64,000 bases of DNA, taken from NCBI RefSeq assembly GCF_017916505.1, contig NZ_JAFMSZ010000005.1, forward strand, positions 124,001-188,000, written 5' to 3'. The position numbers and the translations under genes are program-made. A model generated the notes under the pieces. The model did not search any database. It saw only the letters and a program-made list of their open reading frames with translations, and had not been told where the DNA came from. This DNA is from Naasia sp. SYSU D00057. Lineage in GTDB: Bacteria > Actinomycetota > Actinomycetes > Actinomycetales > Microbacteriaceae. This document shows positions 39,239 through 48,300 of this stretch, piece after piece. Numbering within the stretch: position 1 is the stretch's first letter; the number at the start of each line of letters is the position of its first letter.

Positions 39239-39270
39239 TCGGGTTAGGGGGGAAGGGGGCTCTCATAGTA
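39239..39270 (-). promoter_or_regulatory. -10 box and CTAACCCGA leader element of the phosphatase gene
   Basis: On the minus strand TACTAT (39265-39270) precedes CTAACCCGA (39239-39247), fourteen bases before the ATG. It differs by one base from the element at the divergent kinase gene. Confidence 0.45.
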
Positions 39271-39353
39271 GCGGCAAAGGACTCGCCCGCCAGGGGTGGA
39301 AAACGACTTTCCGTGCCCCTATCTGGGGGCGCACGAAAAGGGTGACCCGGTCA

Positions 39354-39377
39354 TACCATGGGATCTCCCTTACCCGA
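39354..39377 (+). promoter_or_regulatory. -10 box and CTTACCCGA leader element of the tyrosine kinase gene
   Basis: TACCAT (39354-39359), then CTTACCCGA (39369-39377), GAAGGAAGA as ribosome site and GTG at 39392. The same TACCAT plus element arrangement occurs before the gene ending at 45131. Confidence 0.55.
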
Positions 39378-39391
39378 AGGAAGAACACGCC

Positions 39392-40876
39392 GTGGACCCC
39401 CGCAGATATCTCCTGGCCTTGCGCAAGCACTGGGCTGTGCTCGTCGGCCTCACCATCGTCGGCGGTCTGCTCGCCGGCCTCTATGCCGCGACCCAGCCCG
39501 TCCTCTATCAGGCGACCAGCAGCGTCTTCCTGTCCACCCAGCGCGGTGAGACGACCCAGGAGCTCGTGCAGGGTGGCACGTACACGCTCGACAGTGTCCA
39601 GTCGTACGCCGATCTGGCGGTCATGCCGAAGGTCCTCGACCCGGTCATCGACGAGCTGGGCCTCGACACCACCGTCGAGAAGCTGGCGACCCAGATCGAG
39701 ACGGACATCCGCCTCAACACGGTGATCATCGAGGTGACGGCGACCGCCGACTCCGCGGAGGGCGCCGCCGAGCTGGCCAACGCGATCACCGACTCGCTCG
39801 CCCTCGCTGTCGCGGATGTGGCGCCGAAGACGGGCGGCGACAACCCTCAGCCCGCGGTCTCGCTGCAGTCGGTCGCCGAGGCGCAGGCGCCGAGCGCCCC
39901 GTTCTCGCCGCGCTACTTCTTCCTCATCGCGTCCGGCGCAGCACTCGGCCTGCTGCTCGCGATCGCCTACGCGGTCATCCGCGATCTCTTCGACACCCGC
40001 TTCCGCACCGAGGACGAGGCGAAGGCCGCTGCGGCGGCAACCGGCGCCCCGTTCCTCGGAGGTGTCGAGCGCCGCCACGGGCAGAACCTGCCGCACCTCG
40101 TCATCCTCGCCGAGCCGAACGGCCGCGCGGCCGAGGACTATCGGCGCCTCTGCACCAACCTCGAGTTCGCCGGCGTCGACCGCCGCGTGAGGTCGATGAC
40201 GGTGACGTCGGCCCTGCCCGGCGACGGCAAGACCACGACCGCGCTGAACGTCGCGGGCGCGATCGCCGAGCGCGGCCACCGTGTGCTGCTCGTCGACGCC
40301 GACCTCCGCCGCCCCGCGGTCGCCGCCTACGTCAACATCGAGGGCTCCGTCGGCCTCACCAACGTGCTCCTCGGTGGCGTCAGCGCGGAGGACGCCATCC
40401 AGCAGGTCGGCACCTTCGACGTGCTGCCCTCCGGCACCACCCCGCCGAACGTGACGCAGGTGCTCTCGAGCGAGTCGATGGCCCGTCTCTTCGCGGAGCT
40501 GCAGGCGCGCTACGACTACGTGGTCGTCGACTCGCCGCCCGTGCTGGCGGTGCCGGACGCCCTCACCATCGCCCACCTCACCGACGGCGCGCTCATCGTG
40601 GCCCGCCAGAAGGTGACCCGCTCGAAGCAGCTGGCCGAGGCGGCGCAGTCGCTGACCTTCGTCGGCGCGAACGTGCTCGGTGTCGTGCTCAACGGCGTCG
40701 CCCGGCGTGCGACGTCGAGCTACGGCTACGAGACGGTCGAGCGCGGCGACGAGTCGGCGCTGCGCCCGGCGGCGACTCCGCCGAAGTCCTTCTTCCGTGA
40801 GGACGCGGCGGTCGAAGCCCCCGCCGTCTCGCAGAAGCTGGCCGACGACGAGGACCTCGCGAAGGTCGCGAAGTAG
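39392..40876 (+). CDS. Polysaccharide copolymerase / tyrosine kinase (Wzc-like)
   Basis: 494 residues. A Wzz part has transmembrane helices at about 13-33 and 174-194 around an extracellular region. The cytoplasmic BY-kinase follows: Walker A ALPGDGKTTTALN (about 273-285), Walker A' VLLVDADLRRP (about 297-307), and Walker B YDYVVVDSPPVLAVPDA. The tail has two Tyr (SSYGYETVE), fewer than in proteobacterial Wzc. It autophosphorylates and controls chain length with the Wzy-like enzyme; the divergent phosphatase reverses this. GTG 39392 is chosen for the GAAGGAAGA site. Confidence 0.93.
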   Translation: MDPRRYLLALRKHWAVLVGLTIVGGLLAGLYAATQPVLYQATSSVFLSTQRGETTQELVQGGTYTLDSVQSYADLAVMPKVLDPVIDELGLDTTVEKLATQIETDIRLNTVIIEVTATADSAEGAAELANAITDSLALAVADVAPKTGGDNPQPAVSLQSVAEAQAPSAPFSPRYFFLIASGAALGLLLAIAYAVIRDLFDTRFRTEDEAKAAAAATGAPFLGGVERRHGQNLPHLVILAEPNGRAAEDYRRLCTNLEFAGVDRRVRSMTVTSALPGDGKTTTALNVAGAIAERGHRVLLVDADLRRPAVAAYVNIEGSVGLTNVLLGGVSAEDAIQQVGTFDVLPSGTTPPNVTQVLSSESMARLFAELQARYDYVVVDSPPVLAVPDALTIAHLTDGALIVARQKVTRSKQLAEAAQSLTFVGANVLGVVLNGVARRATSSYGYETVERGDESALRPAATPPKSFFREDAAVEAPAVSQKLADDEDLAKVAK

Positions 40877-40910
40877 GCCCGCTCGCGGACCGCAGATCGG
40901 GGGGAATCTC

Positions 40911-41672
40911 ATGGCCACACTGGCCGATCATCCGCAGGGCGAACGGCTGACCGTACCGGTCGCACTCGAGCGGCTCCGCAGCTCGCAGAAGTCCAACAAG
41001 GGGGCGGCGGCCTACTCGCGCTACGTGAACCGGCCACTCGGTCGCGTATTCGCGGCGGTCGCCGCCACTCTCGGCCTGAAGCCGAACCAGGTGACGGCGA
41101 TCAGCGCGGTCCTGACGTTCGCGGGCATCGTGCTCGTCGCCACCGTGCCCCCGAGCCTCGGGCTCGGCGTCGCGGTGACGCTGCTCCTGCTGCTCGGGTA
41201 CGCCCTCGACTCGGCCGACGGACAGGTCGCCCGCCTGCAGGGCGGCGGCTCGCTGGCGGGGGAGTGGCTCGACCACGTCGTCGACGCGGTGAAGACGACG
41301 TCGATCCACGTCGCCGTGCTGATCTCCTGGTACCGGTTCACCGACCTCGACCCGGTGTGGCTGCTCGTTCCGCTCGGCTATCTGATCGCCGACAACGCGC
41401 GCTTCTTCGGCCTCGTGCTGAGCGACTTCCTGCGCCGCCTGCACCGCGGCTCCTCGAAGATGATTCTCAAGCGCGAGGGCACGACGAGCCTGCTGTACTC
41501 GCTCGCGGTCCTCCCGTTCGACTACGGGCTGCTGCTGCTCAGCTTCCTGCTCTTCGCCTGGATGCCGCTCTTCGTCGGGCTCTACGGCCTCCTCTTCCTC
41601 GCGAACCTCCTGGTGGTGCCGGTCGCGTTCCTGCGCTGGTTCCGCGAGATGAAGCGACTCGGACGTGCGTGA
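40911..41672 (+). CDS. CDP-alcohol phosphatidyltransferase family protein
   Basis: 253 residues with six predicted helices. The full family motif D-x2-D-G-x2-A-R-x8-G-x3-D-x3-D is present (DSADGQVARLQGG to HVVD, about residues 101-126). It moves a phospho-alcohol group between a CDP-linked donor and an alcohol acceptor in the membrane. Substrates are not clear; since a CDP-ribitol synthase is nearby, a polyol donor is possible, but a phospholipid is as likely. ATG 40911 follows GGGGGGAAT. The GTG of the next gene lies inside its last codons. Confidence 0.82.
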   Translation: MATLADHPQGERLTVPVALERLRSSQKSNKGAAAYSRYVNRPLGRVFAAVAATLGLKPNQVTAISAVLTFAGIVLVATVPPSLGLGVAVTLLLLLGYALDSADGQVARLQGGGSLAGEWLDHVVDAVKTTSIHVAVLISWYRFTDLDPVWLLVPLGYLIADNARFFGLVLSDFLRRLHRGSSKMILKREGTTSLLYSLAVLPFDYGLLLLSFLLFAWMPLFVGLYGLLFLANLLVVPVAFLRWFREMKRLGRA

Positions 41673-42765
41673 TGCGCGCATCCTGGTCCTGCACTCCTCG
41701 ATCGAGCTGTACGGATCGGACCGGATGCTGCTCACCGTGCTCCGCACCCTGCCCCCGGGCGTCCGCGCGGAGGTGTGGCTCCCGGACGACGTCCCGTTCG
41801 TCGCGGACGGTCTCCCGGCGGCCCTGACCGAGCTCGGGGTCGACTGGTCGGTGCGCCCCCTGCCCGTCCTGCGCCGGCGGTACCTGTCCCCGCGCGGTCT
41901 GCTGCAGCTCCTCCCGCGCATCGCGGCCCTGAGGGCTGAGCTGCGGCGCAGCCGTCCCGACGCCCTCTACGTCGCCACCTCGGCGATGCTGCTCGCGGCG
42001 CCCGTCGCACGCCGAGCCGGCGTGCCCGGCATCCTCCTGCATGCGCAGGAGATCTGGAGCGGCTTCGAGGGGCGCCTCCTCTCCGCTCTCGCCGCGTCCG
42101 TGACCACCACGGTGTGCATCTCGCGTGCCGTGCAGGAGTCGCTCGGCGGGCGGGTGCGCGCGCACTCGATCGTCATCGACAACGCCGTGCCGGACTCCCC
42201 GGACGCTCCCGCATCTCCTGCTGATGAGGATCGGCCGCTCGAGTTCGTCGTCGCAAGCCGCTGGAACGCCTGGAAGGGCTACGAGACCCTGCTGCGCGCC
42301 TGGGACCAGGGTGAGCCTCCCGGCCGCCTCACCGTCCTCGGCGGCAAGCCGCCGGTCGGCGCGGGGGTCGACGTGCCGGCCCTCGTGCAGGGCCTGACCC
42401 ACCCCGAGTCGGTGCGGGTCGTGGGTGAAGTGGAGTCGGTGCGGCCCTACCTCGACAGCGCCGACGTCATGGTCGTGCCGAGCGACCAGCCCGAGCCCTT
42501 CGGCCTCGTCGCCATCGAGGCGTTCAGCCGCGCCCGTCCCGTCATCGCGAGCGACGGCGGCGGCCTCGCCGACATCGTCGGCTCCTCGACCGGCTGGCGC
42601 TTCCCGCTCCGCGACCCGGACGCGCTGCGCGCCGTCCTCGACAGCGTCAGCCGCGACGCCGTCGTGGAGCGCGGCGCCTGCGCCCGCGCCGTCTACGAGG
42701 AGAAGTACTCGCCGCAGCGCTTCGCCGAGCAGTTCCGCAGCGTCTGGGCCGCCCTGCTCGCCTGA
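41665..42765 (+). CDS. Glycosyltransferase family 4
   Basis: 366 residues with a GT-B fold. The C-terminal half shows VVASRWNAWKGYETLLRAW, and the E-x7-E motif in PEPFGLVAIEAF followed by SDGGGLADIV, which binds the nucleotide-sugar. It would add a sugar from a UDP/GDP donor to the growing lipid-linked unit in the cytoplasm. The GTG start overlaps the preceding gene by eight bases. A strong palindrome follows 24 bases after the stop. Confidence 0.88.
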   Translation: MRDARILVLHSSIELYGSDRMLLTVLRTLPPGVRAEVWLPDDVPFVADGLPAALTELGVDWSVRPLPVLRRRYLSPRGLLQLLPRIAALRAELRRSRPDALYVATSAMLLAAPVARRAGVPGILLHAQEIWSGFEGRLLSALAASVTTTVCISRAVQESLGGRVRAHSIVIDNAVPDSPDAPASPADEDRPLEFVVASRWNAWKGYETLLRAWDQGEPPGRLTVLGGKPPVGAGVDVPALVQGLTHPESVRVVGEVESVRPYLDSADVMVVPSDQPEPFGLVAIEAFSRARPVIASDGGGLADIVGSSTGWRFPLRDPDALRAVLDSVSRDAVVERGACARAVYEEKYSPQRFAEQFRSVWAALLA

Positions 42766-42788
42766 GCTCGCTGCAGCTCCCCGCGTGC

Positions 42789-42836
42789 GAAACGTCCTCG
42801 CCGCCCCGGAAACAACGGGGGCGGCGAGGACGTTTC
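42789..42836. terminator. Bidirectional terminator-like 19-bp perfect hairpin
   Basis: 42789-42807 and 42818-42836 are exact complements around a 10-base loop, between convergent genes. The stem ends in GAAAC/GTTTC, giving a short T run on either strand. A related, weaker element is at 50714. Confidence 0.75.
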
Positions 42837-42851
42837 TGCAGCGCCGACGAT

Positions 42852-45131
42852 CTACGGGGCCGTGAGGGCGAAGTCGTCGAACGCGATCACGGCAGGCCCG
42901 TTCGTGACGCCGCTGCCGACGTAGCCGCCGAGGCCCGTGTGACCCGCAGTCTGCAGACCCGAGGTGCTGTCGGTCGTTGTCACGGTCCACGCGGTGGGCT
43001 CGGTCGTGCCCGCCCGCCAGACCTTCGCACGGATCGTGGTCGGCGATGCGCCCGTCACCTGCAGGCGCACCTGCAGGGGCGTGTTCGCCGCCGCGGTGAG
43101 GCCCGTGTTGGCCGAGGTGAGCGTCGTGCCGCTGCGCTGCAGCTGCAGGGTCACCGCGCCACCCGAGGCGATCACGACCCGGGCTCGGTAGTCAGCGGTG
43201 CCGGCCCGCCGCCCGATCACGGAGGCGAAGACGCTGCCACCCGCCGGCACGGCGCCGACGCTGACGGAGGCCGTCACGTTCGCGCTGCTCGATGTCACAC
43301 CGGTCAGGTACGACTCCGCCGTCCGAGCCGCGGGAAGCGTCAGCCGGCCCGTGGTTCCGTTCACGGAGTAGTACGAACTCGTGCTCGAGCTCGGCGTCCA
43401 CGCGCCGCCGGCCGTCGCGCTGCCCCAGCCGCCCGAGACGGTGCGGTTGAAGTTGTCGGACGCGGTCCCGGTGGTGCCGCCTCCGCCCCCACCGCCGCCG
43501 GTTCCGCCGGTCACGCTGATCGACACCGCGTTGCCGGTGACGACGTTGCCGAACGGATCGGTGACCCGGACGCGGTAGCTGTGCGAGCCGCTGCTGACGC
43601 CCGTGTCGAGGTAGGTGAGCGCCGGCCGCTGATACCAGATGCGCGATCCCGCGGTCTGCGTGTTCACGGTCACCCCGTCGCGCTGCACCTCGTACGTGAG
43701 GAACTCGTTGTCGCGGTCGTAGTTGGCGGTCCAGTTGACGCGCACCTGACCTGCCGCCGGCGAGCTGAGGGTCGGCGCGAAGTTCGCGCCGGTGACTCGC
43801 GGCCCGTCGTCGTTGGGCGCGATCGTGTCGGTCGCGAAGCGGACGAGACCCTGCTGCCCGACGTTGTTCACCCGGGTGAACTCGCCGGCGTAGACGACGT
43901 AGTTGCCGCTCGCGGCGACGCTCCACGGGCCCTGGCTGGCGCCGGACACGGTGCCCGTGTTGAAGTCGGGCCACCAGTTGAGCAGGGTCGGCGCGGGACG
44001 GCCCGACCAGATCCCGGAGCGCACGGTGCCCGTCTGCGCCTTCGACCACGCCATGCCCCGCTGGTAGACCCGCGGATCCTGGTCCGCGAACGCGCCCATG
44101 CTCGAGCAGTCGTGCGGATGCCCGGCGACGTAGACGACGTTCGCGCTCGGCGCCGCGTCGTAGCTGTCACCCGCGCACGCCTCCATCCAGACGAGGTCGC
44201 CGTTCGCCCAGTCGGCGCGGAACGCCCCCTCGAGGGTCTGCCCGCCGAACGGGAAGATGTAGGCCGTCCCGTACACGCCGCTGGAGTCCGACTGCAGGCT
44301 GTAGATCGCGGCGTTGTCGCCGCCCTGACGGATGATCGAGTTCACTCGCCACGTCATCGAGGCGCCGGTGGACGCGTTGAGGGCGCCCATGCCGAGGCCC
44401 GGGTTGTTCGACCCGTTGAGGGTGGTGAAGTGGCCGCCGACGACGACCTTGTCGGCGGTGGGGGAGATGGCGAGTGCGAGCACGCGCCCGCCTTCGGCGC
44501 GGGCGTTGAACGAGGTGACAGCGCCGTTGCTCGCGCTGAGTGCGGCGACGCGAGTGCGGGTCGTGCCGCCGACGGCGGTGAAGTTGCCGCCGATGTAGAC
44601 GGTGCTGTTGGTCGCCCGGACCGCCTCGACGGTGCTGTTGACGCTGGGGGCGAAACCCGAGACGAGGGTGCCGCCCGGGATGCTGAATGCGGCGACCCGG
44701 TTGCGCGCCTGGCCGTTGACCTGGGTGAACGTGCCGCCGATGTAGAGCCGGGTGCCGTCGGGCGAGGCGGAGACCGAGTTGATCGTGCCGTTCACGTTCG
44801 GCGCGAAGCTCGTCATCTGCCCGGTGGTCAGGCTGAACGCCATCAGGTTGTACCGGCGCTGCTGGTTGCTGCCTGCAGCGGCGCCGGCGGGCCGGGCATA
44901 GCTGAAGCTGCCGCCCGCGTAGACCGTGGTTCCCACGATGGCGGTGGACCACACGATGCCGTCGATCTGCGCGGTCGGCAGCACGTCGGTGGAGACGGTC
45001 TCCGGCACGCCGGAGGCCGGGGCGGTGTCCGCGTACGCGGCCCCGCTCGTGAAGGCGGCGCCGGTGACGAGCGCCAGGATGGCCAGGATGGCCGCGAGAG
45101 CGCGGGTGCGCGCCGTGATGCGTGAGGACAC
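42852..45131 (-). CDS. Secreted beta-propeller/FN3 protein with C-terminal beta-sandwich module
   Basis: 759 residues, smallest of four paralogs. A signal peptide ends near SGAAYA. Residues about 45-430 are a propeller of repeats such as SASPDGTRLYIGGTFTQVNG and RNRVAAF. Residues about 444-544 form an FN3-like domain, then a Gly linker (eight or more G). Residues about 553-759 form a module with [20 protein letters not shown], also present in the other paralogs. No LPXTG or membrane anchor. GTG 45131 follows AGAGG. It likely acts outside the cell as an adhesin or matrix component (inference). Confidence 0.82.
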   Translation of the reverse strand: MSSRITARTRALAAILAILALVTGAAFTSGAAYADTAPASGVPETVSTDVLPTAQIDGIVWSTAIVGTTVYAGGSFSYARPAGAAAGSNQQRRYNLMAFSLTTGQMTSFAPNVNGTINSVSASPDGTRLYIGGTFTQVNGQARNRVAAFSIPGGTLVSGFAPSVNSTVEAVRATNSTVYIGGNFTAVGGTTRTRVAALSASNGAVTSFNARAEGGRVLALAISPTADKVVVGGHFTTLNGSNNPGLGMGALNASTGASMTWRVNSIIRQGGDNAAIYSLQSDSSGVYGTAYIFPFGGQTLEGAFRADWANGDLVWMEACAGDSYDAAPSANVVYVAGHPHDCSSMGAFADQDPRVYQRGMAWSKAQTGTVRSGIWSGRPAPTLLNWWPDFNTGTVSGASQGPWSVAASGNYVVYAGEFTRVNNVGQQGLVRFATDTIAPNDDGPRVTGANFAPTLSSPAAGQVRVNWTANYDRDNEFLTYEVQRDGVTVNTQTAGSRIWYQRPALTYLDTGVSSGSHSYRVRVTDPFGNVVTGNAVSISVTGGTGGGGGGGGTTGTASDNFNRTVSGGWGSATAGGAWTPSSSTSSYYSVNGTTGRLTLPAARTAESYLTGVTSSSANVTASVSVGAVPAGGSVFASVIGRRAGTADYRARVVIASGGAVTLQLQRSGTTLTSANTGLTAAANTPLQVRLQVTGASPTTIRAKVWRAGTTEPTAWTVTTTDSTSGLQTAGHTGLGGYVGSGVTNGPAVIAFDDFALTAP

Positions 45132-45190
45132 GGGTATCAGCCTCTGGGTAGCGTCGGGTGCCGACTCGGGTAGCCGGTGAAGGAATGGTA
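45131..45190 (-). promoter_or_regulatory. Promoter and leader elements of the 759-residue gene
   Basis: On the minus strand: TACCAT (45185-45190), CTACCCGA (45166-45173), CTACCCA (45145-45151), AGAGG, and ATACCCG next to the GTG start. Confidence 0.5.
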
Positions 45191-45257
45191 GGTGCGGGAC
45201 CGCCCCCGTGTCGCCCCCGTCCGGGGGACAATATCGTCCGGATCCGGGTACGGAAAA

Positions 45258-45294
45258 AGGCGTCGCCGCCCCGGAGACCGGGACGGCGACGCCT
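45258..45294 (-). terminator. Rho-independent terminator of the 1746-residue gene
   Basis: Stem 45258-45271 with 45281-45294 (one mismatch), followed on the minus strand by TTTTT. Fourteen bases after the gene's stop. This is the only hairpin in the window with a real T tract. Confidence 0.8.
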
Positions 45295-45307
45295 GGAGGG
45301 TCCTTCG

Positions 45308-48300
45308 TCAGGGCTGGGTCACGACGAAGTCGTCGAACCGGATGTCCTGCGGAAGGGTGGTGATGCCGCTGCCGACATAGCTGCCGAGGCCGAACGAGCC
45401 GGCGGTCTGCAGGGCGGCAGTGGTGTCGGTCGTGGTGAGGTTCCAGGCGGTGGGCTCGGTCGTGCCGACCTTCCAGACCTTCGCGCGGATGGTGGTCGGG
45501 TTGGTGCCCGTCACCTGGAGGCGGATCCGGAGCTGATCCCCCGCCGCGTAGGTGAGGCCGCTCACCGTCTGGCTGACGAGGGTGGTGCCCGCGCGCTGCA
45601 GCTGCAGCTGCACGCTTCCGGTCGCCGCGATGACCGCCCGGGCCCGGTAGTCGGCCGTGCCGACGCGACGGCCGATGACCGAGGCGAACACGCTGCCACC
45701 CGCGTTCATCGGGCTGAGCGACACCGTGGCCTGCACGTCGGCGTTCGAGCTGGTCACACCGTTCAGGAAGATGTCGAGCGTCTTCCCCGCGGTGGTCGGG
45801 GTGAGGTGGCCGACCCCACCGCTGACCGAGTACATGGACGAGGAGCTGCTGCCGTTCGTCCATGCGCCGCCGAGCGTCGCCGTGCCCCAGCCGTTCGTCG
45901 CGTTGTCCGCGAAGTCGTCGCTCGCGATCGCGTTCGCCGGCGGGGGAGTGGTGCCGCCCGTCACCGTGACGGAGCCCGTCCGGGTGTGCGTGGCGCCGTC
46001 GTCGTCCGTGACCGTGAGCGTCACCGTGTAGGTGCCCGCCGAGGCGTAGGTGACGCTCGGGTTCGCGGTCGTCGCCGTCTGCCCGTTGCCGAAGTTCCAG
46101 GCGTAGGTGGCGATCGTGCCGTCCGAGTCGGTCGAGGTTGACGTGAACTGCGCCGTCAGCCCGTTGGTGCTGCTGGTGAAGTTCGCGACCGGGGCGACGT
46201 TCGCGGGAGGCGTCGTCGAGGTCACGGTGACCGACCGGGTGGTGGTCGCCGTGGCGCCGTCGTCGTCCCGAACGGTGAGGGTCACCGTGTAGGTGCCCGC
46301 CGCCGCGTAGGTGTGGGTCGCCGTCGCGCCGGTGCCGGCTGCGGTGTTGTCGCCCCAGTTCCACGAGTAGGACGCGATGGTGCCGTCCGAGTCGGTGGAG
46401 CCGCTGCCGTTCACGCTGACCCCGAGGCCGTTCACCGTGCTGGTGAACGCCGCGGTGGGCGCCGCGTTGGCGGGAGGCGGCGTGGTGCCGCCGGACGCGC
46501 TGGCCGACACGTTGTCCCACGTGTAGACGACGCTCGTCGGCGAGGCGCTCGCGCTGAGGTAGTTGTACAGGCCGACCCCGCCCGCGGACTGGAGGCCCGC
46601 GGTGCTGTCGGTCGTCGTCCGCTGCCAGGCGGTGGGCTCGGTGGTGCCGACCTTCCAGACCTTCGCGGACAGCGTGGTCGGGCTGGTGCCGACCGCCTGC
46701 ACCCGGATGCGGAGCTGGTCGCCCGTGGCCACGGTGAGCCCGGCGACGGTCCCCGACGTGAGGGTCGTGTCGCCCCGCTGGATCTGCAGGTTGACCGAAC
46801 CGGTGGAGCTCACCACGACGCGGCCGCGGTACTCGGCCGTGCCGACCCGCCGGGCGATCACCGCGGCGTAGGTGCTGCCCGCGGTGGGCCGCGTCATCCC
46901 GACCGTGGCCTGGATGTCGGTGTCGGTCGACGAGACGCCGTTCAGCAGCGCGTACCGGGTCGAGCCGGCGGGGTTGGTGATCCGCGCCACGCCGTTCGCC
47001 ACCGAGTAGGAGGTCTGGCCGCCGCCCGAGATGGTCCAGGCGCCGCCGGTCTCCGCCGTGCCGAGACCGCTGGTCGTCGTCCGGCTGAAGGTGTCGGCCG
47101 CGAGTGCGCCGCCTCCGGTCGGAGGCGCCGTCACCGTGACGGACGCGGTCTGCGTGTCGGTGGCGCCGCCGTTGTCGGTGACGGTGAGGGTCACCGTGTA
47201 GGTGCCCGCCGCCGCGTAGGTGTGGGTCGCCGTCGCACCGGTGCCGGCCGCGGTGTTGTCGCCCCAGTTCCACGAGTAGGACGCGATGGTGCCGTCCGAG
47301 TCGGTGGAGCCGCTGCCGTTCACGCTGACCCCGAGGCCGTTCACCGTGCTGGTGAAGGCCGCGGTGGGCGCCGCGTTGGTGGGCGTCGTGCCGCCGACCG
47401 TGACCGTGCCCGACTTCGTGTTGGTGGCGCCTTCGTTGTCCGTCACCTTGAGGGTCACGGTGTAGGTGCCGGCCGCCGCGTAGGCGCGGTTCGGGTTCTG
47501 CAGCGTCGACGTTCCGCCGTCGCCGAAGGTCCAGGCGTAGGCGGTGATCGAGCCGTCCGGGTCGGTGGAGGTCGACTGGAACGCCGCGGTCAGCCCGTTC
47601 ACCGTGCTGGTGAAGTCGGCCGTCGGCGCCTGGTTGTCGTTCACCCCGCTCACCGTGACCTGACCGGTGGTCACGCCGGTGGCGCGGCCGTTGTCCATCA
47701 CCGTGAGGGTGATGGTGTAGGTCGCAGCCGAGGCGTAGGCGTGGCTGGCAGTCGGGGTCGTGGTGGTCTGGTTCGGGCTGTTGTCACCCCAGTTCCACAC
47801 GTAGCTCGTGATCGTGCCGTCCGTGTCCGTGGAGGTGGACGTGGCGTTCACCGTCAGCCCGTCGGTGGCGGTCGTGAACGACGCCGTCGGCGGGTTGTTG
47901 GTGTTGGGCCGGACGGTCGCGGTGTAGTCGTTCGTCGCGCCCTGGTTGTCGGTGACCGTGAGGGTCACCGTGTAGGTGCCGGCCGTCGAGTAGGCGTGGC
48001 TGGTCGTCGCGCCGGTGCCGGTGGTGCCGTCGCCGAACTGCCAGGCGTACGAGGCGACCGTGCCGTCCGGGTCGGTCGACGCCGAGGCGTTGAACGACAC
48101 GTTGAGCTGGTTCGTCGTGCTGGTGAACGTCGCGTTGGGGGCGAGGTTCGCCGCGCCGCCGATGGTCCGGCCGGAGAGCGTGAAGTGCTCCTGCACCTGC
48201 TCCGCGGTCAGCGCCGCCGGATAGACCGCGACGTCGTCGATCGTGCCGGAGAGGAACGTCGGGCCGCCCGTGGTGCGGGCGACGTCGCCGCCGACCCGCC

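Noticed and set aside
42852-47273. A single 1473-codon minus-strand protein
   Set aside because: Only the part after 45131 has a signal peptide and domains; the upstream half is an out-of-frame reading of the next gene. A terminator at 45258-45294 separates the two.
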